A stretch of DNA of 64,000 nucleotides. Origin: Paraspadella gotoi. Its lineage: Eukaryota; Chaetognatha. The notes under the pieces were generated by a model. That model was not told where the DNA came from, ran no database searches, and worked only from the letters and a program-made list of their open reading frames with translations. Shown in pieces: positions 23,273 to 35,659 of this stretch. The stretch is taken from contig CM119268.1 in assembly GCA_051294375.1 (NCBI GenBank), positions 4,144,404 to 4,208,403 on the forward strand. Direction: 5' to 3'. Position numbers and translations under genes: made by a program. Position 1 is the first letter of the stretch, and the number at the start of each line of letters is the position of its first letter.

Positions 23273-23504
23273 GCCGCTTCACCCTCCCCTCATAAACATA
23301 TCCGACAGCCGCTGTCCAGCGAGTCATAAATTTTTTTGTTTTTAATTTTTTTAGAATTCAATTCTTTTCGAAATCCTCTCGATGTCGGATTTCGATTCAG
23401 TTTTAACCTTTTCGTTATTGAAATCTGAAACCCTCGTTTTTTTTCAACAGCTGCGTCGAGGGCCCCGCATCGCTTCAACGATGCCGGTCTGGCGCTGGAC
23501 AGCG

Positions 23505-23544
23505 TATTAAAAGGGGAGCGGGGGAACCCGAATTCTTCTCACTC
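23505..23544 (+). promoter_or_regulatory. TATA box and initiator of the secreted-protein gene
   Basis: TATTAAAAG at 23505-23513 is followed 36 bases later by TCACTC (23539-23544), an arthropod-style initiator. The ATG at 23595 lies about 54 bases further on. The arrangement suits a strongly transcribed TATA gene and is inference from sequence. Confidence 0.5.
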
Positions 23545-23594
23545 GGCTTCCCCATTCCTCATCCGTTTACCCTTTTTCCCCTCTCGCCTCACAA

Positions 23595-23615
23595 ATGCGC
23601 CTCTTTTTCGTTGCG
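23595..23615 (+). CDS. Small secreted cysteine-rich protein, exon 1
   Basis: The exon encodes MRLFFVA and ends at GCG|GTAAGT, a strong phase-0 donor. A very short first coding exon that begins a signal peptide is typical of arthropod secreted-protein genes. The ATG context is CACAAATG, and it lies downstream of a TATA box and initiator. Joined to exon 2 it starts a classical signal peptide. Confidence 0.5.
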
Positions 23616-24218
23616 GTAAGTCCTACCCAAAGGGAAGGGAATCGGCCAAAGTCCAACGGTGAGGTGACACTAATTACAGTAATTAACAGTTCAATTAAAC
23701 AATTGAACAACATGCATAGAGGAATCCGATAGGTAAATTCACAGTAACCTCATAATGAGATTACATTTATTACTTATTATACTCCCTGTGGATTGCAATG
23801 ACACTCAAAACAAAACTTAAAACTCCTTTTCCTCTCATTCTTCGAAAGTAAAAAGAGTCTTTTTTCGTCTAAAACTGAATACTCACATAGTTAGCTCCTC
23901 GGAAGAAAAAAAGTAGATAGTGAAGCGGCTAGAGAGAGAGAGAGGTGATTGGTTCTTGCTGCTACAGTAATGATGGGTTTTCTCGAGATGCTACAAGATA
24001 TTGAGACCCATTCTGGCCATGTCAAAAAATAACCGAGATTAAACCTATCGAAGAAAGCTATTTTAAATAACTAGTTTACCTAGAATTGATTCGGGCGCAA
24101 TGGGGTTTTTCGTTTCCGCGCGTCTTAAGGAACGGCGCCCTTTGAATAATCGCGTCGGACGACGAATAAGAACCGACAGTCGACAACAACTGAAACTAAG
24201 CGAAGAATGAGGCTTCAG

Positions 24219-24368
24219 TCTGGGTTGGCGGTTCTTGGCGTCCTTGGCGGCCTTGCTCCAAAGCTCGACAGGCCGGATTAGGTGCTTTTTTGGAGTCAAT
24301 GACGACTTTATTCTCAGCGACAAGATGATTGGCGACAGCGCAGAAGTATGGGCCATTGTTGGTTTTTG
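24219..24368 (+). CDS. Small secreted cysteine-rich protein, exon 2
   Basis: Read in phase from exon 1, this begins SGLAVLGVLGGLAP and so completes a hydrophobic signal peptide. The frame then stops within a few codons, at a TAG at 24276-24278. One base earlier or later in the AAA run near 24262, the reading continues through RIRCFFGVNDDFILSDKMIG to VGF and the TTTTTG|GTAGTA donor (phase 2). A one-base homopolymer error or a true frameshift is therefore implied. The acceptor GGCTTCAG has a weak pyrimidine tract. The family is not recognised. Confidence 0.45.
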
Positions 24369-24557
24369 GTAGTAATTGAAATCTGTAGTGTATTATTTAA
24401 CTTTATTTTGAATATTATCTAGCGGTAGAGTAGGGAGCTTAAGGTTTTCAAAAAACGCTTCTATTCTGTTTTAAAAAGTGGAATGAAAGCATAAATTTGG
24501 TTTGTTTGTTACGCTCTATATATGATCTCGCGCAACCCCATGTAACCCATAACAAAG

Positions 24558-24703
24558 GACCCTTATTTTTGGGACCAACTTTCCGGAGACCGGACTGTGC
24601 TTCCGTCGAGTTTGGTGCGCCATTCAATGTCGCGAAGGCAGACTTGTGTGTCAAGGGAACGTTTTCATAACACTCAGTGGCGAGAACGATCATTATGCAA
24701 GAA
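24558..24703 (+). CDS. Small secreted cysteine-rich protein, exon 3
   Basis: The exon starts AAAG|G in phase 2 and ends at AGAA|GTAAGT, a near-consensus donor in phase 1. It encodes TLIFGTNFPETGLCFRRVWC and then AIQCREGRLVCQGNVFITLS, so four of the protein's eight cysteines are here. Phases at both ends fit exons 2 and 4. No domain family is recognised. Confidence 0.55.
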
Positions 24704-25322
24704 GTAAGTCGCTTCCTTAAAAAATTTTTGAGTGACAAAGTTTAGTTATACATCACGACAACATAACTTGAGAGTTAGCAATATCTGATGTCATTAATTT
24801 TTATTAAAGTTACTTATTTTTAGGAACCTAAATATATCTTTTATAATTCTATTGGCGTTGTTTTATATATAACCTTGCAGAATAACACAGGACACAAAGC
24901 CAAGTGGACAGGAAATATCCTATATTCCAATTATTCATAACTAATAAAACAAACATCTGTCCATCAAATGTGTTGCGCCAACGTTGACTACACAAGTATG
25001 AAACCAAGCACAAGTATTAACTAAAAATAACTCTAAGCCTTGGGCCATGTATTTTATGATACATACTGCATCGGAATTCTCTCTTTTTAATCTTTATAGT
25101 TCAGGATTTCCAGAAGGCGGCGCTTGCATCACTTAAATTTACAGTTTTTTTCCTGTTTTAACAAATTAGCAAACAACTCATAGGCGAGTTATTAATATTT
25201 TAAACGTAAGTGGGACAGACCAACGGACTGACATATCGACCGACCCGCCCGACAAGTTCACTCATAGAGTTGCTGCTCCGCGAATAACTCGCGATGTAAC
25301 TAAAAATTCTTTCGACTATCAG

Positions 25323-25464
25323 GTGCCGTCTACGGTGCGCGTCCCTCGGATTCGCTTAAAAACGTGGACGTCGTCAACTCGTACTGTCCCCCGGGGATCG
25401 AAGTCAAATACTTTATTTCAGATTGTCTTCGTCTACCGTGCGACGCAAACTTTTGGCAACACCG
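25323..25464 (+). CDS. Small secreted cysteine-rich protein, exon 4
   Basis: Bounded by CTATCAG|GT and CACCG|GTAGGT. In phase 1 it reads through SYCPPGIEVKYFISDCLRLP and CDANFWQH, which adds three cysteines. The frame is open from end to end and the codon pattern looks protein-coding. This exon is the best-supported of the gene. Confidence 0.6.
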
Positions 25465-25712
25465 GTAGGTTCGTTGGGAAATTGTGGAATGAGGCTACAT
25501 TGTCCGAGTCCGCGTGTTAAAATGAAGACAAAATAGAAATCCAATTATTCAGAAATTACTTCCGAATAGATAGATAAATAATACTAAATAGAATAAGCAT
25601 GCTATTATAATTTAATAGAACTCGAGAAGAATTTATTTACACGACTTGACCAACCTATATTTAACACAAACAAAATTTTTTATTGGATCCAAATTCCTAT
25701 TTCATTTTTTAG

Positions 25713-25728
25713 CGCCACTTCATATTGA
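25713..25728 (+). CDS. Small secreted cysteine-rich protein, terminal exon
   Basis: After a TTCATTTTTTAG acceptor the phase-2 join gives R-A-T-S-Y and a TGA stop at 25726-25728. An AATAAA follows at 25740-25745. The whole gene would encode about 157 residues, with a signal peptide and eight cysteines in the mature part. Function is unknown; no neighbouring gene gives a clue. Confidence 0.5.
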
Positions 25729-25739
25729 ACGATGGTCCC

Positions 25740-25745
25740 AATAAA
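25740..25745 (+). terminator. Polyadenylation signal AATAAA
   Basis: Twelve bases downstream of the stop codon of the secreted-protein gene. Confidence 0.5.
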
Positions 25746-25832
25746 TGGGGTCGTCGTTTAGTTCTAAATTTAGATCGTCTTTTTATAAATATTTTTAAAT
25801 TGTTATTGAAGCCTGGAAATTTAGATATATAT

Positions 25833-26088
25833 TGTGGCGGTTATATTCACACCGCCTCACGTCCAACCATCCTTCAGCAACTCGCAATTGCTCAGAGGGG
25901 GAACACACCATCCCAGGCGTAGTGTTCCATCCACAGTCCTAACGACTTCCCTCTGCGTTGGCAAAAGCGAGACCGTCCTAAGGGTAACCGCGCCAGTGAC
26001 TGATGCGTCACTGAGTCGGAAGCCCCAAAGCCAACAAGTGAGATGCCATCCCAATGGCATCACAGGCAACCCGGCCTGTTTTGCCATA
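25833..26088 (+). repeat. Hairpin-rich 254-bp unit, copy 1
   Basis: This unit begins TGTGGCGG and ends GCCATA and is repeated in the same direction at 26326-26579. It holds several perfect stems: GGCGGT/ACCGCC near its start, CAGTGAC/GTCACTG, GATGCCAT/ATGGCATC around CCC, and CAGGC/GCCTG. It could be the terminal repeat of a small LTR-type element (TRIM) or a structured RNA repeat. No gene is present. Confidence 0.6.
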
Positions 26089-26109
26089 AGTGTGAGCCCC
26101 TACTATCGA

Positions 26110-26225
26110 AACACGCACCTTTCTCAGGTACGCTACGACAAAGCGCCTATGCCCTGCCAACTTCGGGACGCTACGACAAACGCCTATGCCCCTGGGGTAC
26201 GCTACGACAAACGCCTAAATGCCCC
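26110..26225 (+). repeat. Short minisatellite ACGCTACGACAAACGCCTATG
   Basis: Three imperfect units of about 32-44 bases with the core GCTACGACAAACGCCTATGC lie between the two hairpin-rich units. Confidence 0.75.
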
Positions 26226-26325
26226 CACAACTCGCGCTCTCTCTCTCTCTCCCACTATGGTAACAGTCTTGTCAGACACCTCTCAGGCTTTGAGGAACCT
26301 GAGTGGAGTCTTGGCCCGGGGATCC

Positions 26326-26579
26326 TGTGGCGGTATATTCACACCGCCTCACGTCCACCATCTTCACCAAATCCATTGGCTACAAGAGGGGGAACACGAA
26401 CCATCCCAGCGCGTAGTGTTCCATCCACAGTCCAACGCTTCCCTCTGCGTTGCAAAAGCGAGACGCGTCCTAAGGTAACCGCGCCCAGTGACTGGATCCT
26501 CACTGAGGTTCGGAGCCCCAAAGCAACAGTGAGATAGCCCATCCCAATGGCATCAACAGGCCAACCGGCTGTTGCCATA
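26326..26579 (+). repeat. Hairpin-rich 254-bp unit, copy 2
   Basis: Direct copy of 25833-26088 with scattered substitutions and indels. The first stem is fully conserved. The last stem changes from CAGGC/GCCTG to CAG-CC/GG-CTG, so pairing is kept despite sequence change. Confidence 0.6.
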
Positions 26580-26895
26580 ATAATCCATTATCAACGGTCC
26601 TTGGAAAATTTTAGGATATAGGAAAAATATCATTTGTTTACATTTTATATAAACAATTTTTTCTATTTTTATCTATACATACAAATTATATTTATAAAAT
26701 AAGGTCTTTCTCTCTTTTATTCTTCCAATTATATGTCCGCGCTCCTCTCTCTCTTTTCTTAATCGCCGGTTCTTTGATTGGTCAATAAACGAATTGATTC
26801 TGCATTAATGCACTCTTTTTTTTTATTATTATAATTATTATTATTTATCAGTTTTTCGAACTCGGATTTAAGCCTATACCGCTTTGGGTGTATCA

Positions 26896-27026
26896 AATGT
26901 TTGAAGGCGCCGGGGAACAAAAAAGTAAAATGGAATCTGAATTGGCACCTGCAACCTGAACTATATGTTGAGCGCAGGGCATAAAAGTAAAATGAATCTG
27001 TATTGGACTGCAACTGAATAAATGGT
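26896..27026 (+). repeat. GAGGCGCC 65-bp satellite, two units at a gap edge
   Basis: Two units of the same family as 29640-30590, running into the 25-N gap 27027-27051. Confidence 0.75.
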
Positions 27027-27135
27027 NNNNNNNNNNNNNNNNNNNNNNNNNCTCATAATTCACGACAACCGAGAATCAGGAAAGAGGGAAAAGATAAGGA
27101 AAAGGGAGGAAAGATAAATTGGTAGGGAGAGAGAG

Positions 27136-27415
27136 ATGGGTATACTCAGAAGCTCGAATCAGCGCAGCCTCCGGGAGCAGCCGCGCGGCGGCCGAGCGGC
27201 TTCTCTGCCTTCGACTTCTTCGCTCGGCTCTTCTTCTCCTCTTCTCTTCCCTTCTCCCTTATCTCCCGATCCGTTGATGCGCGGTTCTGCAAAGTCGATC
27301 CGATCGGAGCTGCAGCGGATAACCTTACTCTTTTCCTCTCTCTCTCTTACTCATCGTCAACCCGAGAGGCTCTTCTCTCTGCCTCGACCGATCGATCATC
27401 GGTTCGCGCGGATCC
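27136..27415 (+). other. GC-rich candidate first exon
   Basis: This GC- and CpG-richer block starts with an ATG-initiated frame and ends at GGATCC|GTGAGTC, a strong donor. The frame has no recognisable domain, and other frames are also open. An open + strand segment at 28407-28577 could be a downstream exon. Support is compositional only. Confidence 0.25.
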
Positions 27416-27429
27416 GTGAGTCTCTTTTA

Positions 27430-28140
27430 AAGAGCATAACGGCTTTTTTGAAAATATTACATTTTGTAGGGTCATTTCACGATGTCAAAAAAAAAAGAAA
27501 AAAACAAAAAACAAAAGAAAGACAGAAAAACGAGAGAAACGAAAGAAAGAAAAAAAAAAGGAAAAAAATATTAAAAAATTTAAGACAACAAATTTTTTTT
27601 AATATTAATTTTGAGCTTAAAATATACTATCAATAAAAAAGATATAATCTAAAAATAATGATTAAATATGCTGAAAACAATTGAAAATATGATAAAGAAT
27701 AAAAATGATCGTAAATAGATGAATAGATAATTATTGCCATTTTGTTACGTGAGGAACGTATGAAGAGTAAAGAGTAGAAACAATTTTTAGAATCAAGTAG
27801 AATCAAAATTTGAGCTTTGGCACAATGAAATTTTATAAATAATGTTTTTTTTTTATTTTAATTTTTGCATAGCCAAATATTTTATACCATAGTAAATGTC
27901 AAAATTTTAACATATTTTTTCTTATTTTTGAAAGCAAAGATTTAATTTCTCCATTAATTTAAATTTAATATCTCGATTGACTAAATAATCAAATTCTTCT
28001 AAAAAAAGTCTAGCACATGTTTTTTAAGGTTTGCCATTTTGTCCTCAGAAAGCTTCCTTAGTGGTCCTACTGTTTTGAGAGGTCGCCTTAAGCCTTATAC
28101 CAGGAAGTGGAGCCAAAGTTGAAAACAAAGCCATGCAAAC
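27430..28140. other. AT-rich non-coding DNA
   Basis: Poly-A/T-rich sequence with no gene or repeat family recognised. Confidence 0.6.
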
Positions 28141-28161
28141 ATTTGTCTGGAATCCTAAAGC

Positions 28162-28227
28162 GTACTACTACTACTACTACTACTAACTACTAAATACTAC
28201 TACTACTACTACTACTGTACTACTACT
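28162..28227 (+). repeat. (TAC)n trinucleotide repeat
   Basis: About 66 bases of ACT/TAC with three interruptions. Confidence 0.95.
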
Positions 28228-28406
28228 ATTTAATTAATATAATTAAATATCTGACATTATCATTTTCACTCATTTCTAAAATTTTAGTATTTCTTCTCCG
28301 ACCCAAATGAGGTCTTTGATTTGAGCAATCAACTTGATTGAAATGATAGAAAGAAGAGAGACCCAGAGCAAGAAGAGCACAGAAAGAGAAGAGAGAGAGA
28401 GAGAGA

Positions 28407-28577
28407 GATAATCCCACCGGCCCCGATCCGCTCGGACTCTTCGACCGGAAGAAGCCGATCACCATCCGAGAGAGAGAAAATCTCCCCGATCCGAGCGGAA
28501 GAAGCCCGGAAGGTAGAGTGATCGTCGGCAGCGCCGAGCCCGCTGCTCCGGTGGACGGCTGCGTTCGGGAGAGCTGA
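28407..28577 (+). other. Candidate terminal exon, GC-rich open segment
   Basis: One frame reads GLFDRKKPITIRERENLPDP and continues open to a TGA at 28575-28577. The opposite strand is also open over the same bases, so coding is not proven. Confidence 0.25.
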
Positions 28578-28584
28578 GTATATG

Positions 28585-28588
28585 ACTC

Positions 28589-28637
<49 letters not shown>

Positions 28638-28963
28638 GGGAGAGAGAGGGAGAGAGAGAGAAAGGGAGGAAGAGGGCGAGAGAGGGAGAGAGGAGAGAGA
28701 GAGGGAGAGAGAGAGAGAGGGAAAAAAGAGGGAGGGAGAGAGAGAGAGAGAGTGAGAGAGAGAGAGAATGAAGAGAGGGAAAGGAGAAAAAATAAATAAA
28801 AGACAAAAAATAAAGGGGGGGGAAGAGAGAGGGAGGAGAGAGAGAAAAGGGAGAGAGAGGGGAGGAGAGAGGAGGGGAGAGGAGAGGAAGAGAGAGAGAG
28901 GAGAGAGAAGAGAGGAGAGAGAGAGAGAGAGGAAAGAGAGAGAGAAAGAGAGAAGAGAGAGAT
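28585..28963 (+). repeat. GA-rich purine tract
   Basis: About 380 bases of interrupted GA, GGA and GGGA. Confidence 0.9.
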
Positions 28964-29097
28964 TGATCATTCTGGAAATTAAAGGAAACTTCGAGAAAAA
29001 AATTGATGAAAACTACAAATAATAAAATAAAAAGTAAAAAATCACTAATTTAATTAACGTATAATAAATTAGTAGTAACTGTGGAAGAAAGTTAAAC

Positions 29098-29163
29098 AAG
29101 ATGACGTTAAAGTTAAGTTAAAGTTAAAGTTAACGTTAAGTTAAAGTTAAAGTAAAGTTAAGA
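29098..29163 (+). repeat. (GTTAAA)n hexanucleotide repeat
   Basis: About eleven units, some shortened to GTTAA. Confidence 0.9.
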
Positions 29164-29639
29164 ACATGTCGACGATCGAGAACAAAGAAAATTGTAATTG
29201 TTTGAAACAATTGCGTCAACAGCGATCGACATTTGCTTCCTGCAGATAATTCTCTTCTCTTCTCTCTCTCTCTCCTCTCTCTCCTTCCCTTCTCTCTCTC
29301 CTTCGCCTCTCTCTCTCGAATCTCTCTCTCATCTCTCTCCTCTCTCATCTCTCCTCACCCATTAAATTCGCGCTCACAACCTTTCTGTTCAAATATCGCA
29401 AGCCGAAATAAAATACGTGAACGAGCACGAAATCTTTTCAGCAACATTTTTTTTTTCAATCGATAAATTCATTCAAACTAAAAAAAAAATCAAATAAAAT
29501 ATCGGTTTAATTGGAAATTCCGGCGAAAGCAAAATTGGAATTGGTCTCAACAATTTGGTTGATATCAAATCTTAATTTATAATATTTTTTTCATTCGAAG
29601 GAATGAGTTGCGTAACGGAATTTAATTCATTCTTGTTTC

Positions 29640-30595
29640 AATGAAGGAGCCGATTGTGATTTCCTCCAAGTCGGGGAAACGTAAAAAGGAATCGAATCCG
29701 GCATCCCGCAACAGAAATAAATGTTTTGAGGCGGCCAGGGAACAAAAAAAGCAAATGGAGAGTTAATTGGCGCTGCAAACAGAATAAATGTTTGAGGCGC
29801 CTGGGACCAAAACAATAAATTGGGGATAAAATCCGCTCACGCAAAAACAGAAATGAATGTTTTAGGCGCCAAGGGAACAAAAAAATAAAATGGAATCTGA
29901 ATTGGAAACTGCAACTGAATTAAATGTTTGGAGGGCGCGCAGGGGACAAAATAATTTGGGTTCGGAAATCTGCTCTGCATAAACAATAAATGTTTTGTGG
30001 CGCCAAGGGAAGAAAAAAAGGCAAATGGAGATTAAATTGGCACTGCAACCTGATAAATGTTTGAGGCGCCAGGGGACAAAATAAATGAATCTGTATTGGG
30101 CACTGCAACTGAATATGTTTGAGGCCAGGGAAGAAAAAAGAAATGGAGATTAAATTGGCATGATTTGCACTGAATAAGTGTTTGAGGTGCCAAGGGGACA
30201 AAACAATAAATTGGGGTTCGTAACTCTGCTCTGCAAACAGAATAAATGTTTGTGGCGCCAGGGAAGAAAAAAGGAATGGAGATTAAATTGGCGCTGCAAC
30301 AGAATACAATGTTTTGAGGCGCCAGGGACAAAAAATAAATTGGGGAAAATCCATGCTGGCAGACAGAATGATGTTAGAGGCGCCAGGGGACAAAAAAAGT
30401 AAATGGGAATCTGTATTGGACTGCAACTGAATATGTTTGAAAGCGCCAGGGGACAAAAAACCAATGGAGATTGAATCGGCCCCTGCAACAAGAATAGAAT
30501 TCTTGAGGCGCCGGAAACAAGCAAAAGAAACTCCGTGATTTAATCGGCGCCGCAACAGAATCTATTAAGGCGGCCCATGACCGGAAGCCTAAAAT
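29640..30595 (+). repeat. GAGGCGCC 65-bp satellite array, about 14 units
   Basis: The core GAGGCGCCAGGGGACAAAA recurs about every 65 bases (for example near 29729, 29795, 29864, 29931, 29998, 30064, 30252, 30379). Between cores lie TGGAATCTGTATTGGCACTG or TGGAGATTAAATTGGCGCTG variants. Reading frames on the minus strand translate this repeat and are not genes. Confidence 0.85.
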
Positions 30596-30989
30596 TGCAA
30601 CCTCTGAGGAGGGAGAAGGAAGGTGCGTTTTTTTTTAGGGGGGGAGCGGGCAATTTGGAGGGATGGGTAAGGTTAAGGGGCCGAAATCGGGTGAGGTAAA
30701 TACTCGAGATGACGTAAATCTTGGAAACGGAAGAAGACGAAGTTTCGGACTCGAATCATATTTGGGTATCAACGTCAGGGGGGGAATACAAGAAGGTGAG
30801 GAGCAGGGAAAGACAAGAGGGTGAGTCCGAGTGGAAAAGGAGAAGAGAAGGTCCGGGTGGGAAAAGAGGAAAGTAAAAAAAGGGAGTTACGACCGAAAGG
30901 AAAACACGTTTTGGAATAAAAGTGAGTAGAGGAGACTGAGTTACGAGACGAAGAACAGGTTTTCACGACGCGGCGAGAAGTCTTCAAAT

Positions 30990-31055
<66 letters not shown>

Positions 31056-31960
31056 CTCTCTCTTTCTTCCTTCTCTTCTCTCCTATCTCTCGCGTCTCTT
31101 CTCTCTCGTCTTCTCTCTCTTTCTAATTACTACTTACTTAAACCGATCATTCCTAAAAAAGTAATAAATTTGGCCTCTGAAAAATAGTTTTTTCTTCCAA
31201 ATAAATAATACAAAAATTTCGAGTCCGTCAACGGAAGATTTTATCTCAGAATTTCGAACGAGTAAAATTCTCAATCGCTTCGGGGTTAAATCGTTGTCTT
31301 CGTGTCGGTGTCTTCGTTGTCGTTGGTCGTCTTCGTTGTCGTTTCGTCGTCGTCTTCGGTCTGTCGTCGTCGTCTACGCCAACATTTTAAAGTTATGGTC
31401 AAAGACCGAAAAGTCACTGGCAAGAATAGAGGCTCCCACCCCGACGCGAGAGAGACCTTTCTCTCCCTCTGGTCCTCCTTTCTCACGCGGTTCGCACAGA
31501 TACCCTGGCGACCAATACACTGCCTCATCTTCTCTCCTGAGTTCTCTCCATCTCCTCCTCCCTCCACCCGAGTCGTAGGATCAGGGTTCTTGAGATCGGC
31601 CTTTCACACACAACTCTAAAACCGGACTCGGATTCTGGGTCCACGCAATACAGAGCTCTTTTTCTTATTTTTTCCCTCAGTATTCCCTTTGGTATGTACC
31701 CTTATTCCCATTGCTGTTCCTGCCCTTGCTTTGCATACCTTTCAGAAGACTGGTTTCGAATCTCCTCAGTATGAACTAGTAATGACATAAGCGAACGGAA
31801 GTGAGGACGACCGAGGTTGCAGAAAGCATGGCGAAAGACATGGGCTGACACTGGCGAATGAATAACCCGCTGATTTAAGATGTCAGATGTATAGCTGCGA
31901 CCTCATTCGTGTAATCAGTGAGAGATTGTGAAGTTATTCCTCCCGCAAGGCTGGAGGCGA
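30400..31960 (+). repeat. 1.6-kb direct duplication, copy 1
   Basis: The block from the end of the satellite through a CT microsatellite (30992-31118), a GTC triplet run (31290-31380) and a conserved end (AAGCATGGCGAAAGACATGG near 31826) is repeated at 32085-33470. No intact gene is recognised. Confidence 0.8.
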
Positions 31961-32084
31961 ATATGTTTGAGGCGCCAGGGGACAAAACAATAAATTGGGG
32001 ATAAAATCCGTTCTGCAACAGAATGAATGTTTGAGGCGCCAGGGAACAAAAAAGTAAATGGAATCTGTATTGAACTGCACTGAA

Positions 32085-33470
<1,386 letters not shown>

Positions 33471-33474
33471 AGCT

Positions 33475-33860
33475 GAGGGAATAAAAAGACCAAAAACGAG
33501 AACGAATAAAAAACGAGTAAAATTATAGGAAAAAGAACATGAACAGAAAAAAATAAGAACAACAGGAAAAGGAAGAACAAGAAGAATAGGAGGAATTAAA
33601 AAGAACAATAAGGTGAAATAAGAATAAGAACAATAAAAGGAAAAAAATAATAAGAAAAATAATAGAGGAAGAAAAAAAAATAAAAGGAAAAAAAAATTAA
33701 AAGGAAAAAAAATAACAATAAGAAAAATGGAGGTAAGAACAAAACCAATAAAAGGAAAAAAAGACAATAAGAACAAAGAAGGAAAAAGAACAATGAGAAT
33801 AAGAGAAAAACGGAAAAGAAATAAAGAAAAAAACCCGAAAAGAATTTAAGTAGTCGACGT
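33475..33860. other. A/G-rich low-complexity DNA
   Basis: AAGAACAATAAG-type irregular repeats. Phe/Leu/Ser-rich frames on the minus strand are compositional. Confidence 0.6.
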
Positions 33861-33944
33861 CGCACTGATTAAAAATGCAAATTTCATTGAACGACTCAAA
33901 TCCCCGAAGAAAGGAAGAGAAAAAATCCGGGATATACGTCGACG

Positions 33945-34150
33945 AAATTGTCGTTGCGTCGGCAAGATCGTCGTTGGTCGGCAAGATCGTCGTTGAGTCG
34001 CAATATCTCGTTGTGTCGGCAAAATTTAGTTGCGTCGGCAAAATCGTTGTTGTGTTGTCTGGTATATTCGTTGTGGTTGCATGATAGGATGTCATTGCGT
34101 CCTTGCGTTGTCATTGTTTGTCAAGATAATCACTGCGTCGGAAAAATCTT
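33945..34150 (+). repeat. GTCGTTGCGTCGGCAA minisatellite
   Basis: About eight degenerate units of 22-27 bases built on TCGTTGCGTCGGCAAGATCG. Confidence 0.75.
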
Positions 34151-34410
34151 CATTGTGTTGATCGTCATTTTTAATAATTAAATCGAGTTGAAATGAAAAA
34201 TGTATTAACCCGTGCATGTACTCATCGATAGAGTAAGATTGCAATTTTTTATCTTTTATTATTGGTTTTAATCGTTTATTCTTTAATCTTGGTTTTAGTA
34301 TTTTAATTTTAATCATTGGCATGAATCGTTTAATATTTTTAATTTTGGTTTTAATGTATTTAGTATTTTTTAATCTTGGTTTTAATCTTTTAATGTTGGT
34401 TTTGATCTTT

Positions 34411-34504
34411 TACAAAGAATTTTATTCGCGTTTGTTTACAACGATTTTTATTTCAATTTTAAAATAAAAATCGTTGTAAACAAACACGAATAAAATTCTT
34501 TGTA
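34411..34504. repeat. 94-bp near-perfect inverted repeat (hairpin)
   Basis: Two 42-base arms (TACAAAGAATTTTATTCGCG... and its complement) have a single mismatch and a loop of about 9 bases. They are flanked by TCTTGGTTTTAAT short repeats. It could be a tiny MITE or a hairpin RNA precursor; the sequence alone does not decide. Confidence 0.85.
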
Positions 34505-34744
34505 AATCTCTATAACACAAAGAAAAGAAAGTATTACTCAATCTCAGAATATTTTTATCTTGGTTTTAATCTTTTAATCTTGGTTTTCTTGTATTTGCGA
34601 GAAACTGAACGGAGTCCGAATTCAGTTGGGCTGGAACTTCTCTCTTTAACTGGTCTCTCTTTGGAAGCAGGTAATGGCTCGCTTATGGCACCGGTTATAC
34701 CTGAGATAAAAAGGAGAAGAGAAGAGAGGAGAGAGAGAGGCAGG

Positions 34745-34747
34745 AAG

Positions 34748-34803
<56 letters not shown>

Positions 34804-35010
34804 GAGAGAGCAGAGAGGAGATATTTATGCTCGGCGGCAGACACAAATCATACCTGAATCTCATCGTTCGAGGAAGAAATAAAGGCGAAAAGCGAGAAAG
34901 AGTGAAAAAAAAGAAGAGAGGTGGGACGAGCGAGGGAGATGGAAGGAGAGAGAGAGAGAGAACGAGAGAGAGAGAGAGAGAGACACGAGAGAGCAGAGAG
35001 AGAGAGAGAC
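34745..35010 (+). repeat. GA microsatellites
   Basis: GA tracts at 34749-34803 and 34943-35010 with purine-rich DNA between. Confidence 0.9.
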
Positions 35011-35659
35011 GATAGAGAGAAATAAAAAAAGGAAGCGACGGTGGAAAAACTGCGTGAGGAAGACGAAAACAGTTAAAAAGAAAAGGGAAGGAAACGATTT
35101 TCAGTTATGGGATTTCACAATTTTTTTTGCTTTTTGTTTTTGTTTTTTCTAGTAAAAATTCTTTCTTGTTTTGGCATTTTTTCCTTTTCTCAGAAAAGAA
35201 ATAGGAGAGAACCGTTTTAACATTTGTAATTACTCGGAGTTAAGTTCGTTACTAACTTATTCATTACGCGCATAATTTCGTACCAGAAACAAGAATGGAA
35301 ACAATGTTCTTGTTCCTCCTCAGTTCTTCACTTTTGTACCTGAGTAACGTGACAAAGAACGTGACAGAAAAAACAAAACGAAAAGGAAGAATCACCATTC
35401 GCTCTTTTGTCTCACGCTCGAGGCGCGAGATTCGTCACACTAAACTAGGGAAATTGTTGAAAACGTTTCGTGTCGAAGTCATTGGCGTCAAATGAGACGC
35501 TGAGCAAATTTCATTGTAGTATTCCATTGTATTTTTAAATTGGTTAAATCTGATTAAATGAAAGCGACATAAAAGTTAATTAATTATTCACTAGTTATCT
35601 ATTAAGGCATATAATTCTGAGAAAAATTTTTTGATATCTTGGTTGATAAGAATGTGGGA

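Noticed and set aside
23451-23615. Exon after a strong TTTTTTTTCAACAG acceptor, open to GTAAGT in two frames
   Set aside because: The same stretch reads better as TATA box, initiator and first exon starting at ATG 23595.
24090-24356. Minus-strand reading NGPYFCAVANHLVAENKVV that looks like an Ig-domain end
   Set aside because: No splice sites support it, while the plus strand gives a phase-consistent exon chain over the same bases.
25833-26579. Hammerhead ribozyme in the hairpin-rich units
   Set aside because: CTGATG is present, but the required CTGANGA and GAAA core arrangement is not.
29638-30555. Several minus-strand frames of 74-124 codons
   Set aside because: They translate the 65-bp satellite with a different frame in each unit.
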